Shown here piece after piece: positions 25,587 through 33,433 of a DNA stretch of 48,544 nt. Made by a program: the position numbers and the translations under genes. Within the stretch, counting starts at the first letter, position 1. Every line of letters starts with the position of its first letter. The notes beneath the pieces were generated by a model. It saw only the letters and a program-made list of their open reading frames with translations, made no database searches and was not told where the DNA came from. Where the stretch lies: positions 1 through 48,544 of the forward strand of contig DQIQ01000009.1 of the NCBI GenBank assembly GCA_003942085.1. The letters are read 5' to 3'. The DNA is from Thermoplasmata archaeon (GTDB taxonomy: Archaea; Thermoplasmatota; E2; DHVEG-1).

Positions 25587-26465
25587 GTGAAGGTGTCGCT
25601 TCTTCTGCAAAAACAAGTGAGTTGTCCAACCTGTAAAACAGTTATTACCTGTACTGGTTCTCCAGGGGAAATCGTGAAAGTTACCTGCCCTTCTTGTGGA
25701 CTGCTCGGAAAGGTGAGCTTTGAGCCGACATTCGATGCTTTAACAAAGATTGTTGAAATCCAGCATCTTACAAAAACATTTGGAAAATTTACCGCGGTAG
25801 ATGACCTGGACCTTACGATTTACAAGGGAGAGATCTACGGGTTATTAGGACCGAATGGCTCTGGAAAAACAACCATCATAAGAATGCTTTGTGACCTGTT
25901 GAAGCCTACTAGTGGGTCAACAAAGATTTTTGGGCATACACTTCCCTGTACCTCAAACAAGAAACATATTGGCTATATGCCGCAGGATACGGCAATCTAT
26001 CTCGATAACACTGTCCATGAAAACCTTGCTTTCTTTGGAAGCATCTACGGTATGACCCGAGAGCAGCTTGAGGCAAAAGAACAAGAAATGCTCAAATTTG
26101 TAAATCTACAGGACTGGCGGTCCAGCCTTGTCTCAACACTGAGCGGCGGGATGAAACACCGTCTGAGCCTTGCTTGTGCATTGATCCATGAGCCGTCGCT
26201 TGTTTTCCTTGACGAACCCACCGTCGGAGTTGATCCTGAACTACGAGCAGCATTCTGGGGATATTTCGGCAGCATGACACAGAAAGGCATTACGGTCATT
26301 ATCACAACACATTATATGGATGAAGCAGATCATTGCTCCCGCGTCGGTCTTCTTCGGCAGGGGCGTCTTATCGCGGATGGACGACCAAGTGACCTTAAAA
26401 AAAGAACAGGAACTACATCACTAGAAGGGGCGTTTCTCTTTCTAGCGGGGAGGAAAAAACCATGA
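25587..26465 (+). CDS. ABC ATPase with N-terminal zinc ribbon
   Basis: 292 aa, GTG start. Residues 1-50 form a zinc-ribbon module (C13-P-T-C16 and C34-P-S-C37), followed by a complete ABC ATPase: Walker A GPNGSGKT (88-95), Q-loop MPQDTAIY, signature LSGGMKH (185-191), Walker B LVFLDEP (205-211), H-loop TTHYMDEADHC. The partner permease overlaps by 4 bp (ATGA). The ATPase is of the DrrA/CcmA exporter type. Zinc ribbons on ABC-2 ATPases are seen in some archaea; their role is unknown, perhaps docking or metal/redox sensing. The GTG start must be used to include the ribbon. Confidence 0.88.
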   Translation: MKVSLLLQKQVSCPTCKTVITCTGSPGEIVKVTCPSCGLLGKVSFEPTFDALTKIVEIQHLTKTFGKFTAVDDLDLTIYKGEIYGLLGPNGSGKTTIIRMLCDLLKPTSGSTKIFGHTLPCTSNKKHIGYMPQDTAIYLDNTVHENLAFFGSIYGMTREQLEAKEQEMLKFVNLQDWRSSLVSTLSGGMKHRLSLACALIHEPSLVFLDEPTVGVDPELRAAFWGYFGSMTQKGITVIITTHYMDEADHCSRVGLLRQGRLIADGRPSDLKKRTGTTSLEGAFLFLAGRKKP

Positions 26466-27634
26466 GACTCCGACGAACATTAGCGTTTTCCCGTCGGGCA
26501 CTCCTGCAGTTTAGGCACGATCGTCGCACCCTTGCGTTCGTCCTGATTATGCCGTTGCTTATGATCCTTATTTTTGGGTACACCTTCGGTGGCGATGTGA
26601 AAAACGTTTCGGTGGAAATCGTCAATCAAGATGCTGGCATTCAAGAAGGTAGCTCTCCATTGCTCCCGCAAGGTCTGCACCTGGGGGAGATGGTAATAAA
26701 GAACCTAGATGAACAAGCCCTTTCTCTTCATGAAAATACCAATGTCACGAACGCTCGACAGACCGTCCATGATGGTCATGCTTGGGCTGCAGTCATTTTC
26801 CCGGCGAATTTCACCCAAGAATTTCTCAGTAGTATTTCATCACAACAAGGCACTATCCCTGCAAAAATAGAAATCTACCTTGATGCATCAAACCCGACGA
26901 TATCGGCAGAGGTCATCAAAGCAGTCACCCAATCGATTCAAGCAACACTAAAAGAAATAACAGCAGATCTTAATAAAACCCAGGTGGAAATACCCATTAC
27001 TATAGACCCGAGCTATGAGTATGGGGGAAGTGAAACAAGATTTATTGATTATTTCGCGCCAGGGGTTATTTCATTTGCAATCATGATGGTCACCACCATG
27101 ATTACAATCATTTTATTTGTCAATGAACGACGGAACGGAACGCTGCAACGATTATTGGTCTCACCGGCAAGTGAAAGTGAAATTGTTGTCGGCTATGCCC
27201 TTGCGTTCGCGGTGATCGGAATGTGTCAAAGCATCGTGGTTCTTGTTGCGGCAATCCTTTTGTTTAACATCACTATCGTAGGGGATATTCTTCTTGCCTT
27301 GATCGTTATCCTTCTCCTAGCATTTGGGCATCAAGGTCTCGGCATCCTTCTTTCGGCCGGAGCGAAAAACGAGATGCAAGCAGTCCAGTTCATCCCGTTG
27401 ATTATTTTCCCGTCGATCCTTCTTGCTGGTTTGTTCTGGCCGATTGAATCAATCCCAAGTTACCTTCAACCACTTTCCTATATCATTCCGCTTCGTTATG
27501 GGATCGATGCGGAGCGATCTATTATGCTTCGTGGATGGGGGATTGGTGAAATTTGGGTCGACATCCTTGTGCTCATCCTGTTTGCATTGTTGACCCTCTC
27601 TGCTAGTGTTGTTCTGTTGAAAAAGAAAAACTGA
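26462..27634 (+). CDS. ABC-2 type exporter permease
   Basis: 390 aa. One N-terminal helix (LAFVLIMPLLMILIFGYTF), a ~180-residue outer domain, then five helices from FAPGVISFAIMMVTTMI with the ABC-2 motif NERRNGTLQRLLVSPASESEIV and the late LFWPIESIP. This is the DrrB/YhgE-YadH class of drug or lipid exporters. It is the translational partner of the zinc-ribbon ATPase before it. Unlike the permease at 4-5 kb, its outer domain shows no repeats. Substrate unknown. Confidence 0.9.
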   Translation: MRLRRTLAFSRRALLQFRHDRRTLAFVLIMPLLMILIFGYTFGGDVKNVSVEIVNQDAGIQEGSSPLLPQGLHLGEMVIKNLDEQALSLHENTNVTNARQTVHDGHAWAAVIFPANFTQEFLSSISSQQGTIPAKIEIYLDASNPTISAEVIKAVTQSIQATLKEITADLNKTQVEIPITIDPSYEYGGSETRFIDYFAPGVISFAIMMVTTMITIILFVNERRNGTLQRLLVSPASESEIVVGYALAFAVIGMCQSIVVLVAAILLFNITIVGDILLALIVILLLAFGHQGLGILLSAGAKNEMQAVQFIPLIIFPSILLAGLFWPIESIPSYLQPLSYIIPLRYGIDAERSIMLRGWGIGEIWVDILVLILFALLTLSASVVLLKKKN

Positions 27635-27693
27635 CGCGAATTTTAACTCAACATCTATGATATATCGAAACCGAACCGTTCAATTCCGAAACA

Positions 27694-27701
27694 TTTATAA
27701 A
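27694..27701 (+). promoter_or_regulatory. TATA box of the PadR-MacB operon
   Basis: TTTATAAA lies 23-30 bp before the ATG at 27724 and is preceded by CCGAAAC (BRE-like), so the operon message is nearly leaderless. CGAAAC and CCGAAC repeats at 27666-27692 may be an operator for the PadR protein; inference only. Confidence 0.55.
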
Positions 27702-27723
27702 TTGATCCTTAATTACCCGCCTC

Positions 27724-28206
27724 ATGTCCAGCATTCTGAATTTTGAAACTCATAACGGACAACAGAAAGGAATACTCACCATGTACCTCTTATTTTCCCT
27801 ACAAAAGAAACCTAAATCAGGATATGAGATCCTCTCAGAAATCAAAGAAAAAACAGATGGAGCCTGGGTACCAAGCAAAGGAACCATCTATCCTCTTTTA
27901 AGACAATTGGAAAAAGGAGGACTCATAAAGGTAAAAACAACAGAGAAACGATCAAAAAATATATTCAAGATAACCCCGAAAGGGAAAAAAATAATACTCA
28001 ACACAAAGAAACAAGGAGAAAACATGATGAAAAAATTCATGAAATTTAGAAATCTCATCATCGACATGATCGAAGAGGATAGCGAGGTGCTCTCGACAAT
28101 GATGCAGATACAAAACTCTGTGTTTATGTCCTATGACGGAAAAAAGAAAGAAGTAATAAAAATACTCAGACGTTGTGCGTCTGATTTAAAAAAGGAGGTA
28201 AGTTAA
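27724..28206 (+). CDS. PadR-family transcriptional regulator
   Basis: 160 aa. N-terminal winged helix of PadR type: ILTMYLLFSLQKKPKSGYEILSE, then GAWVPSKGTIYPLLRQLEKGG (the diagnostic PadR recognition region) and the wing KNIFKITPKGKKI; a basic helical C-terminal dimerisation part follows (~95-160). PadR proteins are usually ligand-responsive repressors of neighbouring export genes. It is first in a four-gene run with only 1 bp to the next gene, so it likely represses the MacB-like exporter and itself. Confidence 0.9.
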   Translation: MSSILNFETHNGQQKGILTMYLLFSLQKKPKSGYEILSEIKEKTDGAWVPSKGTIYPLLRQLEKGGLIKVKTTEKRSKNIFKITPKGKKIILNTKKQGENMMKKFMKFRNLIIDMIEEDSEVLSTMMQIQNSVFMSYDGKKKEVIKILRRCASDLKKEVS

Positions 28207-28207
28207 A

Positions 28208-29503
28208 ATGAAAAAAATGCTTACAGCAACAATCATTTCGTTGCTTGTTTTTGGGATAGGTGCATCCCTGTTTGTACCTACAATTCAAGCAAGTCCAGCG
28301 GTAATGATACCGCAATATCAGCTATCCCCTGAAATCTTAATGCCTGGTGATACTGCAGTGCTCACCCTTCAGGTGAAAAATGGGGAAACCGTTGCAACAC
28401 AGACAACGGCCTCAACCTCAGCGGGAGAGACGACTACTACCGTACATACCCTCGGAGTCACGCTCGACAACATCTGGATCGTCCCCGCGCAATCCGGTGG
28501 AAAACAGATCCGGGCGACAACAAATTACGAGGATATCGGCTATCTTGCTGCAGGAGCAACCATCGAGGTGAACTTCAAACTGCTTGTCGATTCAAACATG
28601 AGCGAAGGAGTGTATTTCCCCACAGCCAAAATCGATGTCAATGGCGGAACCGACGTGCAATATCCGCTTCTCATGAAAGTGAGCAATTCCTCAGTCGACC
28701 TTCTTAAAACAAGTGTTCCTTCGAAAATATCACAAGGTGGAACAACCGAAATCATCATAACCGCAGTGAATAAGAGAGAAAACGCAGTCGATGAAGTCAT
28801 TATCACTCCACAGGGGGACGATGTCGAATTTGTCCCTTCGAGCTTTTTCCTGGGGTCCCTTGCTGCAAAGACGTCTGAGGCTGTTGTTTTTTCAATAAAA
28901 CCACTCGGAACCGGAGCACGAAATCTCACCTTTGATGTCAACTATAAAAATGGGGATAATCTCCATACGAACAGCTTACTTGTCCCGGTTACGGTCATTC
29001 AGACGTTGGATGTCGCACCAATCATTACAAATTTCCCAATCTCCATCACGAAAGGAGGCTCGGGAAAAATAAGCATCGAGGTGTATAATGCCAAAACAGA
29101 GAAGATCACTGGTGTTCTTGTAACCCCCATCTGTAATACCACGGTGATTCCCTCACAATATTTTATCGGCTCTATGGATCCTGATGATGTGTTCTCCGCA
29201 TCATTCGACATCTATGCTGACACCGCAGCATACGGGATACAGATCATTGGCTTTAAAGTCTCCTTTAAACAAGGAAATGACTATTTCGAGACCCCGCTAG
29301 TCAGTAAAACGTTTAGCGTTGTCTCTGGGCCAGGTCAGAGCTATCAATCATCTGGTAGCTCCACAACCAGCACGTCTGGGTCAAGTGGTATGCCTCAGAC
29401 TCCCTCGTTGGTGACATGTCTCACACCGATTATTCTTATCATCGTCATTATCGTTGTTGTCGTAATGCTGTATATGCGGTGGAAAAAACGGCGGAAGGCA
29501 TAA
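28208..29503 (+). CDS. Secreted, membrane-anchored beta-sandwich protein (COG1361-like)
   Basis: 431 aa. Signal peptide (~4-28), then three or four CARDB/NEW3-like beta-sandwich repeats (~35-380; for example LSPEILMPGDTAVLTLQVKN and VPSKISQGGTTEIIITAVNK), a Ser/Thr/Gly linker (~385-405), a C-terminal membrane helix (IILIIVIIVVVVMLY) and a basic tail KKRRK. This is the COG1361 (S-layer-like) architecture frequently found beside MacB-type ABC genes in archaea. It may act as an outer adaptor or substrate receptor in place of the bacterial MacA, but that is inferred from position only. GGAGGT precedes the start; the stop overlaps the ATPase start by one base (TAATG). Confidence 0.82.
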   Translation: MKKMLTATIISLLVFGIGASLFVPTIQASPAVMIPQYQLSPEILMPGDTAVLTLQVKNGETVATQTTASTSAGETTTTVHTLGVTLDNIWIVPAQSGGKQIRATTNYEDIGYLAAGATIEVNFKLLVDSNMSEGVYFPTAKIDVNGGTDVQYPLLMKVSNSSVDLLKTSVPSKISQGGTTEIIITAVNKRENAVDEVIITPQGDDVEFVPSSFFLGSLAAKTSEAVVFSIKPLGTGARNLTFDVNYKNGDNLHTNSLLVPVTVIQTLDVAPIITNFPISITKGGSGKISIEVYNAKTEKITGVLVTPICNTTVIPSQYFIGSMDPDDVFSASFDIYADTAAYGIQIIGFKVSFKQGNDYFETPLVSKTFSVVSGPGQSYQSSGSSTTSTSGSSGMPQTPSLVTCLTPIILIIVIIVVVVMLYMRWKKRRKA

Positions 29504-30186
29504 TGAGCAAGGACGTCATCGTTACACAAAATATATCAAAAACCTATGGCAAACCCCCCCTGCAGGTCTACGCGCTACGGGAAACAAATCTTCAAATCAA
29601 ACAAGGGGACTACATCGCCATTATAGGACCGTCAGGTTCTGGGAAATCCACCCTGATGAATCTGCTAGGATGCCTTGACAAGCCAACCTCGGGGAATATC
29701 ATTATCGACGGCAGCGATGTGTCCACGTTAAATGAAAACGAACTTGCACGTATCCGCCGAGAAAAAATCGGGTTTATTTTTCAGAAATACAATCTGATTC
29801 CAACGTTAAACGCGTTGGAGAATGTCGAACTGTCCATGGGGTTTGCTGGGGTTGATTCCCAGACACGGACCAAAAAGGCAAAACAACTTTTAGAGATGGT
29901 TGAGCTTACGAAACGCATGACCCATAAACCATCTGAGATGAGCGGTGGTGAACAACAACGGGTCGCTATAGCTCGAGCACTCGCCAATAATCCTTCGATC
30001 ATTCTTGCGGATGAACCAACCGGAAATGTTGACACAAAATCAGGCGACAATATTATGCGAATTCTCGAAGAGGTCAATAAAAAAGGAGAAACGATTATTG
30101 TCGTGACCCATAACATGGCTATTGCCCAACGAGCAAAACGAGTGCTTCGTATTCAAGACGGAGAGGTAAAAGAGGAGCATGTTTAG
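29503..30186 (+). CDS. MacB/LolD-type ABC ATPase
   Basis: 227 aa from the ATG at 29503, which reproduces the normal N-terminus and length of this family; the frame stays open upstream but overlaps the previous gene. Walker A GPSGSGKS (42-49), Q-loop FIFQKYNLIPTLNALENVE, signature MSGGEQQR (~146), Walker B IILADEPTGNVD (~166). The motif ADEPTGNVD is diagnostic of the LolD/MacB/FtsE group, which drive mechanotransmission rather than cross-membrane passage. It overlaps the permease gene by 8 bp. Confidence 0.94.
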   Translation: MSKDVIVTQNISKTYGKPPLQVYALRETNLQIKQGDYIAIIGPSGSGKSTLMNLLGCLDKPTSGNIIIDGSDVSTLNENELARIRREKIGFIFQKYNLIPTLNALENVELSMGFAGVDSQTRTKKAKQLLEMVELTKRMTHKPSEMSGGEQQRVAIARALANNPSIILADEPTGNVDTKSGDNIMRILEEVNKKGETIIVVTHNMAIAQRAKRVLRIQDGEVKEEHV

Positions 30187-31390
30187 AGACAATGTGAAGC
30201 TTGCGATAAAAAATCTTCGAAATCGATTATCTCGATCGCTACTTACATTGCTTGGTATATCGATTGGCATCATGGCAATTATTTCCCTTTTAGCACTCGG
30301 TGAAGGTATGCAACAAGCAATCACGGGGGAGCTTTCCTCGCTCTCCGATGTCATCATTGTCTCAACTGGGGGTAATGCTTTTTCTGCCTTTGGGGGAGGA
30401 GGCTCAACAGGACAATATTTCACGCAGCGAGATATCGCGGTCATCCAGCGTCTCCAAGGGATCAAAGAAATAAGCACCCAACTATCTGGGTCTGCTCTTG
30501 CTGAATATAACGGGAAGAAAACGATTGTTTCACTGACCGGCATGGACATTGCGGTGATGCGACTTCAATATAGCACTACGAGTCTGAAAGCCGGAGGTTT
30601 TTTGAACGAAGGGGATCAGAATAAGATAATGATCGGATATGGTATCGCGCATGATACATTTGATGCTGATATCTCAGTTGGCGGAAGAATCAAGATTAAC
30701 GGGGAAAAATTTTTTGTCACCGGTATCTTTGGAAAACAGGGTATGGGTGGTGTTTCCTCAGATAGTATTGTGCTGATGAGTTCCCGTGATTTCACGAAAT
30801 TAACAGGTCAGAGCAACATCAGTCTCATTTATTTGCGTATAGAGAACGTCAAAGATGCCGAATCTATTGCGACCACTATTCAAGGTGCGATCAATGAAAA
30901 CCATGGGCGAAAAGATTTTGCGACAGCAACGACCATGACATCTATCTTAGAAACAGTACAATCAATTACTGGAATCCTTCAGGTGGTCTTGGTGGGTATT
31001 GCCTCTATTGCTCTAGTTGTCGCCTCAATTGGGATTATGAATACGATGCTTACCTCGGTTATGGAGCGTACCCGGGAAATTGGTATTATGAAAGCTATCG
31101 GTGCGACGAACCAGGACATCATGAGTATCTTTATTTTTGAAGGGATGCTGCTCAGTAGTGTCGGAGGGATAATCGGTATTATTCTTGGGGTGTTCGGCTC
31201 ACAGGGACTCACCCTTATTTTGAATAGTTTTATGCAGATGGGTGGCTCAATGAACCTGACTCCGGTTATTACGATTACTTCTGTCGTTCTTGCGGTTACT
31301 GTCTCTCTTATGGTCGGTGTTCTTTCCAGTTTATATCCAGCGTATAAGGCTGCCCGGATGAGTCCGATAGAAGCGGTACGCTACGAATAA
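30179..31390 (+). CDS. MacB-type FtsX-domain permease
   Basis: 403 aa. One N-terminal helix (LLTLLGISIGIMAIISLLAL), an external MacB_PCD-type domain (~45-270), and three C-terminal helices that form the FtsX domain, with the motif MERTREIGIMKAIGATNQDI and the ending AARMSPIEAVRYE, both typical for the family. In bacteria such permeases move peptides, antibiotics or lipoproteins in the envelope; the archaeal substrate is unknown. A T7 run at 31394-31400, directly after the stop, may end the operon. Confidence 0.93.
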   Translation: MFRDNVKLAIKNLRNRLSRSLLTLLGISIGIMAIISLLALGEGMQQAITGELSSLSDVIIVSTGGNAFSAFGGGGSTGQYFTQRDIAVIQRLQGIKEISTQLSGSALAEYNGKKTIVSLTGMDIAVMRLQYSTTSLKAGGFLNEGDQNKIMIGYGIAHDTFDADISVGGRIKINGEKFFVTGIFGKQGMGGVSSDSIVLMSSRDFTKLTGQSNISLIYLRIENVKDAESIATTIQGAINENHGRKDFATATTMTSILETVQSITGILQVVLVGIASIALVVASIGIMNTMLTSVMERTREIGIMKAIGATNQDIMSIFIFEGMLLSSVGGIIGIILGVFGSQGLTLILNSFMQMGGSMNLTPVITITSVVLAVTVSLMVGVLSSLYPAYKAARMSPIEAVRYE

Positions 31391-31393
31391 TGC

Positions 31394-31400
31394 TTTTTTT
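31394..31400 (+). terminator. Short oligo-T terminator after the MacB operon
   Basis: T7 begins 4 nt after the permease stop; weak but well placed, with the next gene 57 bp away. Confidence 0.35.
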
Positions 31401-31447
31401 CAGCCAGGAAGATACATTAATAGCCCCTCTTCGATGCGTTCCCATTT

Positions 31448-32437
31448 ATGAAATCCTCCCTCTTCATCAAGGTCCTCAGCGAAAAAAAGTTACTCTTACC
31501 ACCATTGAGCGGGTACACCGATTATCCCTATCGTGTGATCCTTTCACGATTCATACCACCGTTCATCATCACCGAGATGGCAAATGCACGTGCGATAATA
31601 CAACGGAACCGACGAACCATGCAGATGCTGAAGATTGCGGATGGTGACCATTATAACGGGGTCCAACTGGTAGGAAGTATCCCGGAATACATGGGGAAGG
31701 CAGCAGAAATCGTTGAACAACTTGGTTTTGATTATATCGACATCAATATGGGGTGTACTGCACGGAAAGTCGCCTGTCGCGGGGAAGGAATATCCCTTAT
31801 GAAAAATGAGAATGCTGCCTGTGAAATTGTTACCGCGGTTAGCAATGCAGTGGATCTTCCGGTCACCTGTAAACTTCGTCTGGGGGCATCAAAACAATCG
31901 ATGAACGTTCGTGCTCTTTCCCAGAAATTAGTGGAAGCTGGTGCGGTTGCTCTGACGATTCATGGACGAAGTGGGGAAAAAAAATTCGGCATGCCTGTTG
32001 ATCTTTCCGTTATCACAGAAACTGCATCAGCACTCAAGGTCCCGATTATCGCAAACGGAGGCATTTACACAGGCATTCAAGCACAACAGATGATTCATAT
32101 TACCGGTGCAACAGCAGTGATGCCCGGTCGAGGGCTTCTTGGTAACCCCTGGATTGTTCCTGAGATACTCAGCTGTTTTTCAAAACATAACTATACGCCA
32201 CCGACCTTACAGCAGAAAAAAGACATCTGTCTGGAACATCTGCGTTTGCTTGTAGAGTTTTACGGTGAACGACGAGCAGCTCTCAAGATGCACAGCATCC
32301 TGCCGCATTATTTTTCATCATGTTTATTTCTCAAGGATCTAAAGAAGGACGTTCATCATGTAATAAAAGGTGAGGATATTCCCATCTTGTTAGAACGAAT
32401 ACGGGATGATGCTGAGAACATCGTCTATCGTAAATGA
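31448..32437 (+). CDS. dus: tRNA-dihydrouridine synthase
   Basis: 329 aa, FMN-dependent TIM barrel. The usual Dus landmarks are present: LPPLSGYTDYPYR (17-29), ITEMANARAI, GVQLVGSIPE (71-80), DYIDINMGCTARKVACRGEG with the candidate catalytic Cys103, the Lys in CKLRLG, TIHGRSGEKKF, IIANGGIYTG and VMPGRGLLGNPWI for flavin binding. It reduces uridine in tRNA D-loops. One oddity: the residue after the catalytic Cys is Thr instead of the usual Pro. The C-terminal helical domain (~245-329) is present. Single-gene unit, convergent with the next gene. Confidence 0.93.
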   Translation: MKSSLFIKVLSEKKLLLPPLSGYTDYPYRVILSRFIPPFIITEMANARAIIQRNRRTMQMLKIADGDHYNGVQLVGSIPEYMGKAAEIVEQLGFDYIDINMGCTARKVACRGEGISLMKNENAACEIVTAVSNAVDLPVTCKLRLGASKQSMNVRALSQKLVEAGAVALTIHGRSGEKKFGMPVDLSVITETASALKVPIIANGGIYTGIQAQQMIHITGATAVMPGRGLLGNPWIVPEILSCFSKHNYTPPTLQQKKDICLEHLRLLVEFYGERRAALKMHSILPHYFSSCLFLKDLKKDVHHVIKGEDIPILLERIRDDAENIVYRK

Positions 32438-32454
32438 AAAAACCGTTAGATTCT

Positions 32455-33276
32455 TTACAGGAATCCTGGGACTGTCGGTGGAATAAGCGACGCATCATAT
32501 TCAGACGGCAGTTGTTTTTTCGTCGCATATTGGTACATGGCTGCGACATAAATGCCGTTTGTAGCTGACGCGACGACGCCGATGACCGCCCAGTAGAAAA
32601 AGGCGATGATGAACCCAATGATTACACTGGTTGTTCCACCTACGAAAAAACCAAGAGCGATAGGAACGATGCCGAGAAGTGCAAGGGCGACAAAGATGAT
32701 GCCAAACCCAAATGATCCGATGATGGTCTCACCCCATGTTTGTTTGAATAACGATGCACTGCGTCGTATGGATGGAGCGATTCCCTTTTTCTCAAAAATC
32801 AGCACGGGTATGATGAAGAACGTAACATACGCCCAGGCAATACCAAGGATTCCTGCGATGAGTTTACCTGCCCATCCTGCTTTCTCGCGGATCGCCTGCA
32901 GAATCATTCCAATGGTCGCTGAGATGAGCGCCCAGATGAGGATGCGACCGATGTTTTCAGAGGCGATGCGGAACCCATCGGAGACTGTTGGATCACCACC
33001 GTTCAACCGGATGTTCGCGCATGCGATAATCGCGGTGTTAAAGAAAATCACGATGAAGAACAAAACAAAGTAGATAAGAACCATGAGGACAACCCAGAGC
33101 CACAGCGAGGAATCAATGGATGGTAACCCTAAAAACCAAAACCCAGTAAAGAACGAAAGTAAGATAATCGCACACGCCACAAAGGAAAGCACCGGAAAGA
33201 TCATGATTTCTTTGTCTTTTCGAAGAACACCTAAGCTTGTTTTCATTAATTGCCAACTACGTCCAAATTTTCCCAT
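32455..33276 (-). CDS. DUF6159-like multi-pass membrane protein
   Basis: 273 aa with six or seven membrane helices. The N-terminal stretch RSWQLMKTSLGVLRKDKEIMIFP is typical of a family of uncharacterised archaeal and bacterial membrane proteins (DUF6159). Conserved-looking features: NTAIIACANIRLNGGDPTVSDGF and VIPVLIFEKKGIAPSIRRSASLFKQTWGE, a cytoplasmic loop. No enzyme or transport motif is seen. It is convergent with dus and divergent from the metalloprotease gene. Confidence 0.78.
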   Translation of the reverse strand: MGKFGRSWQLMKTSLGVLRKDKEIMIFPVLSFVACAIILLSFFTGFWFLGLPSIDSSLWLWVVLMVLIYFVLFFIVIFFNTAIIACANIRLNGGDPTVSDGFRIASENIGRILIWALISATIGMILQAIREKAGWAGKLIAGILGIAWAYVTFFIIPVLIFEKKGIAPSIRRSASLFKQTWGETIIGSFGFGIIFVALALLGIVPIALGFFVGGTTSVIIGFIIAFFYWAVIGVVASATNGIYVAAMYQYATKKQLPSEYDASLIPPTVPGFL

Positions 33277-33391
33277 GAAGCGCCATAAACCTATAGCTGA
33301 TAATTAAACATTTTCATAAATTTTTTGCCCTGTCTTATCCCGAAATTACTTTCTCCCATATAAATTAATAGATGATTTATTAACACTGAAA

Positions 33392-33401
33392 AATATATAA
33401 A
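33392..33401 (+). promoter_or_regulatory. TATA box of the secreted metalloprotease gene
   Basis: AATATATAAA about 33 bp before the ATG at 33434, with CAGAGG at 33423-33428 as a modest ribosome binding site. Confidence 0.55.
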
Positions 33402-33433
33402 CATTTTTTTGGTACAGCATTCCAGAGGCCCCC

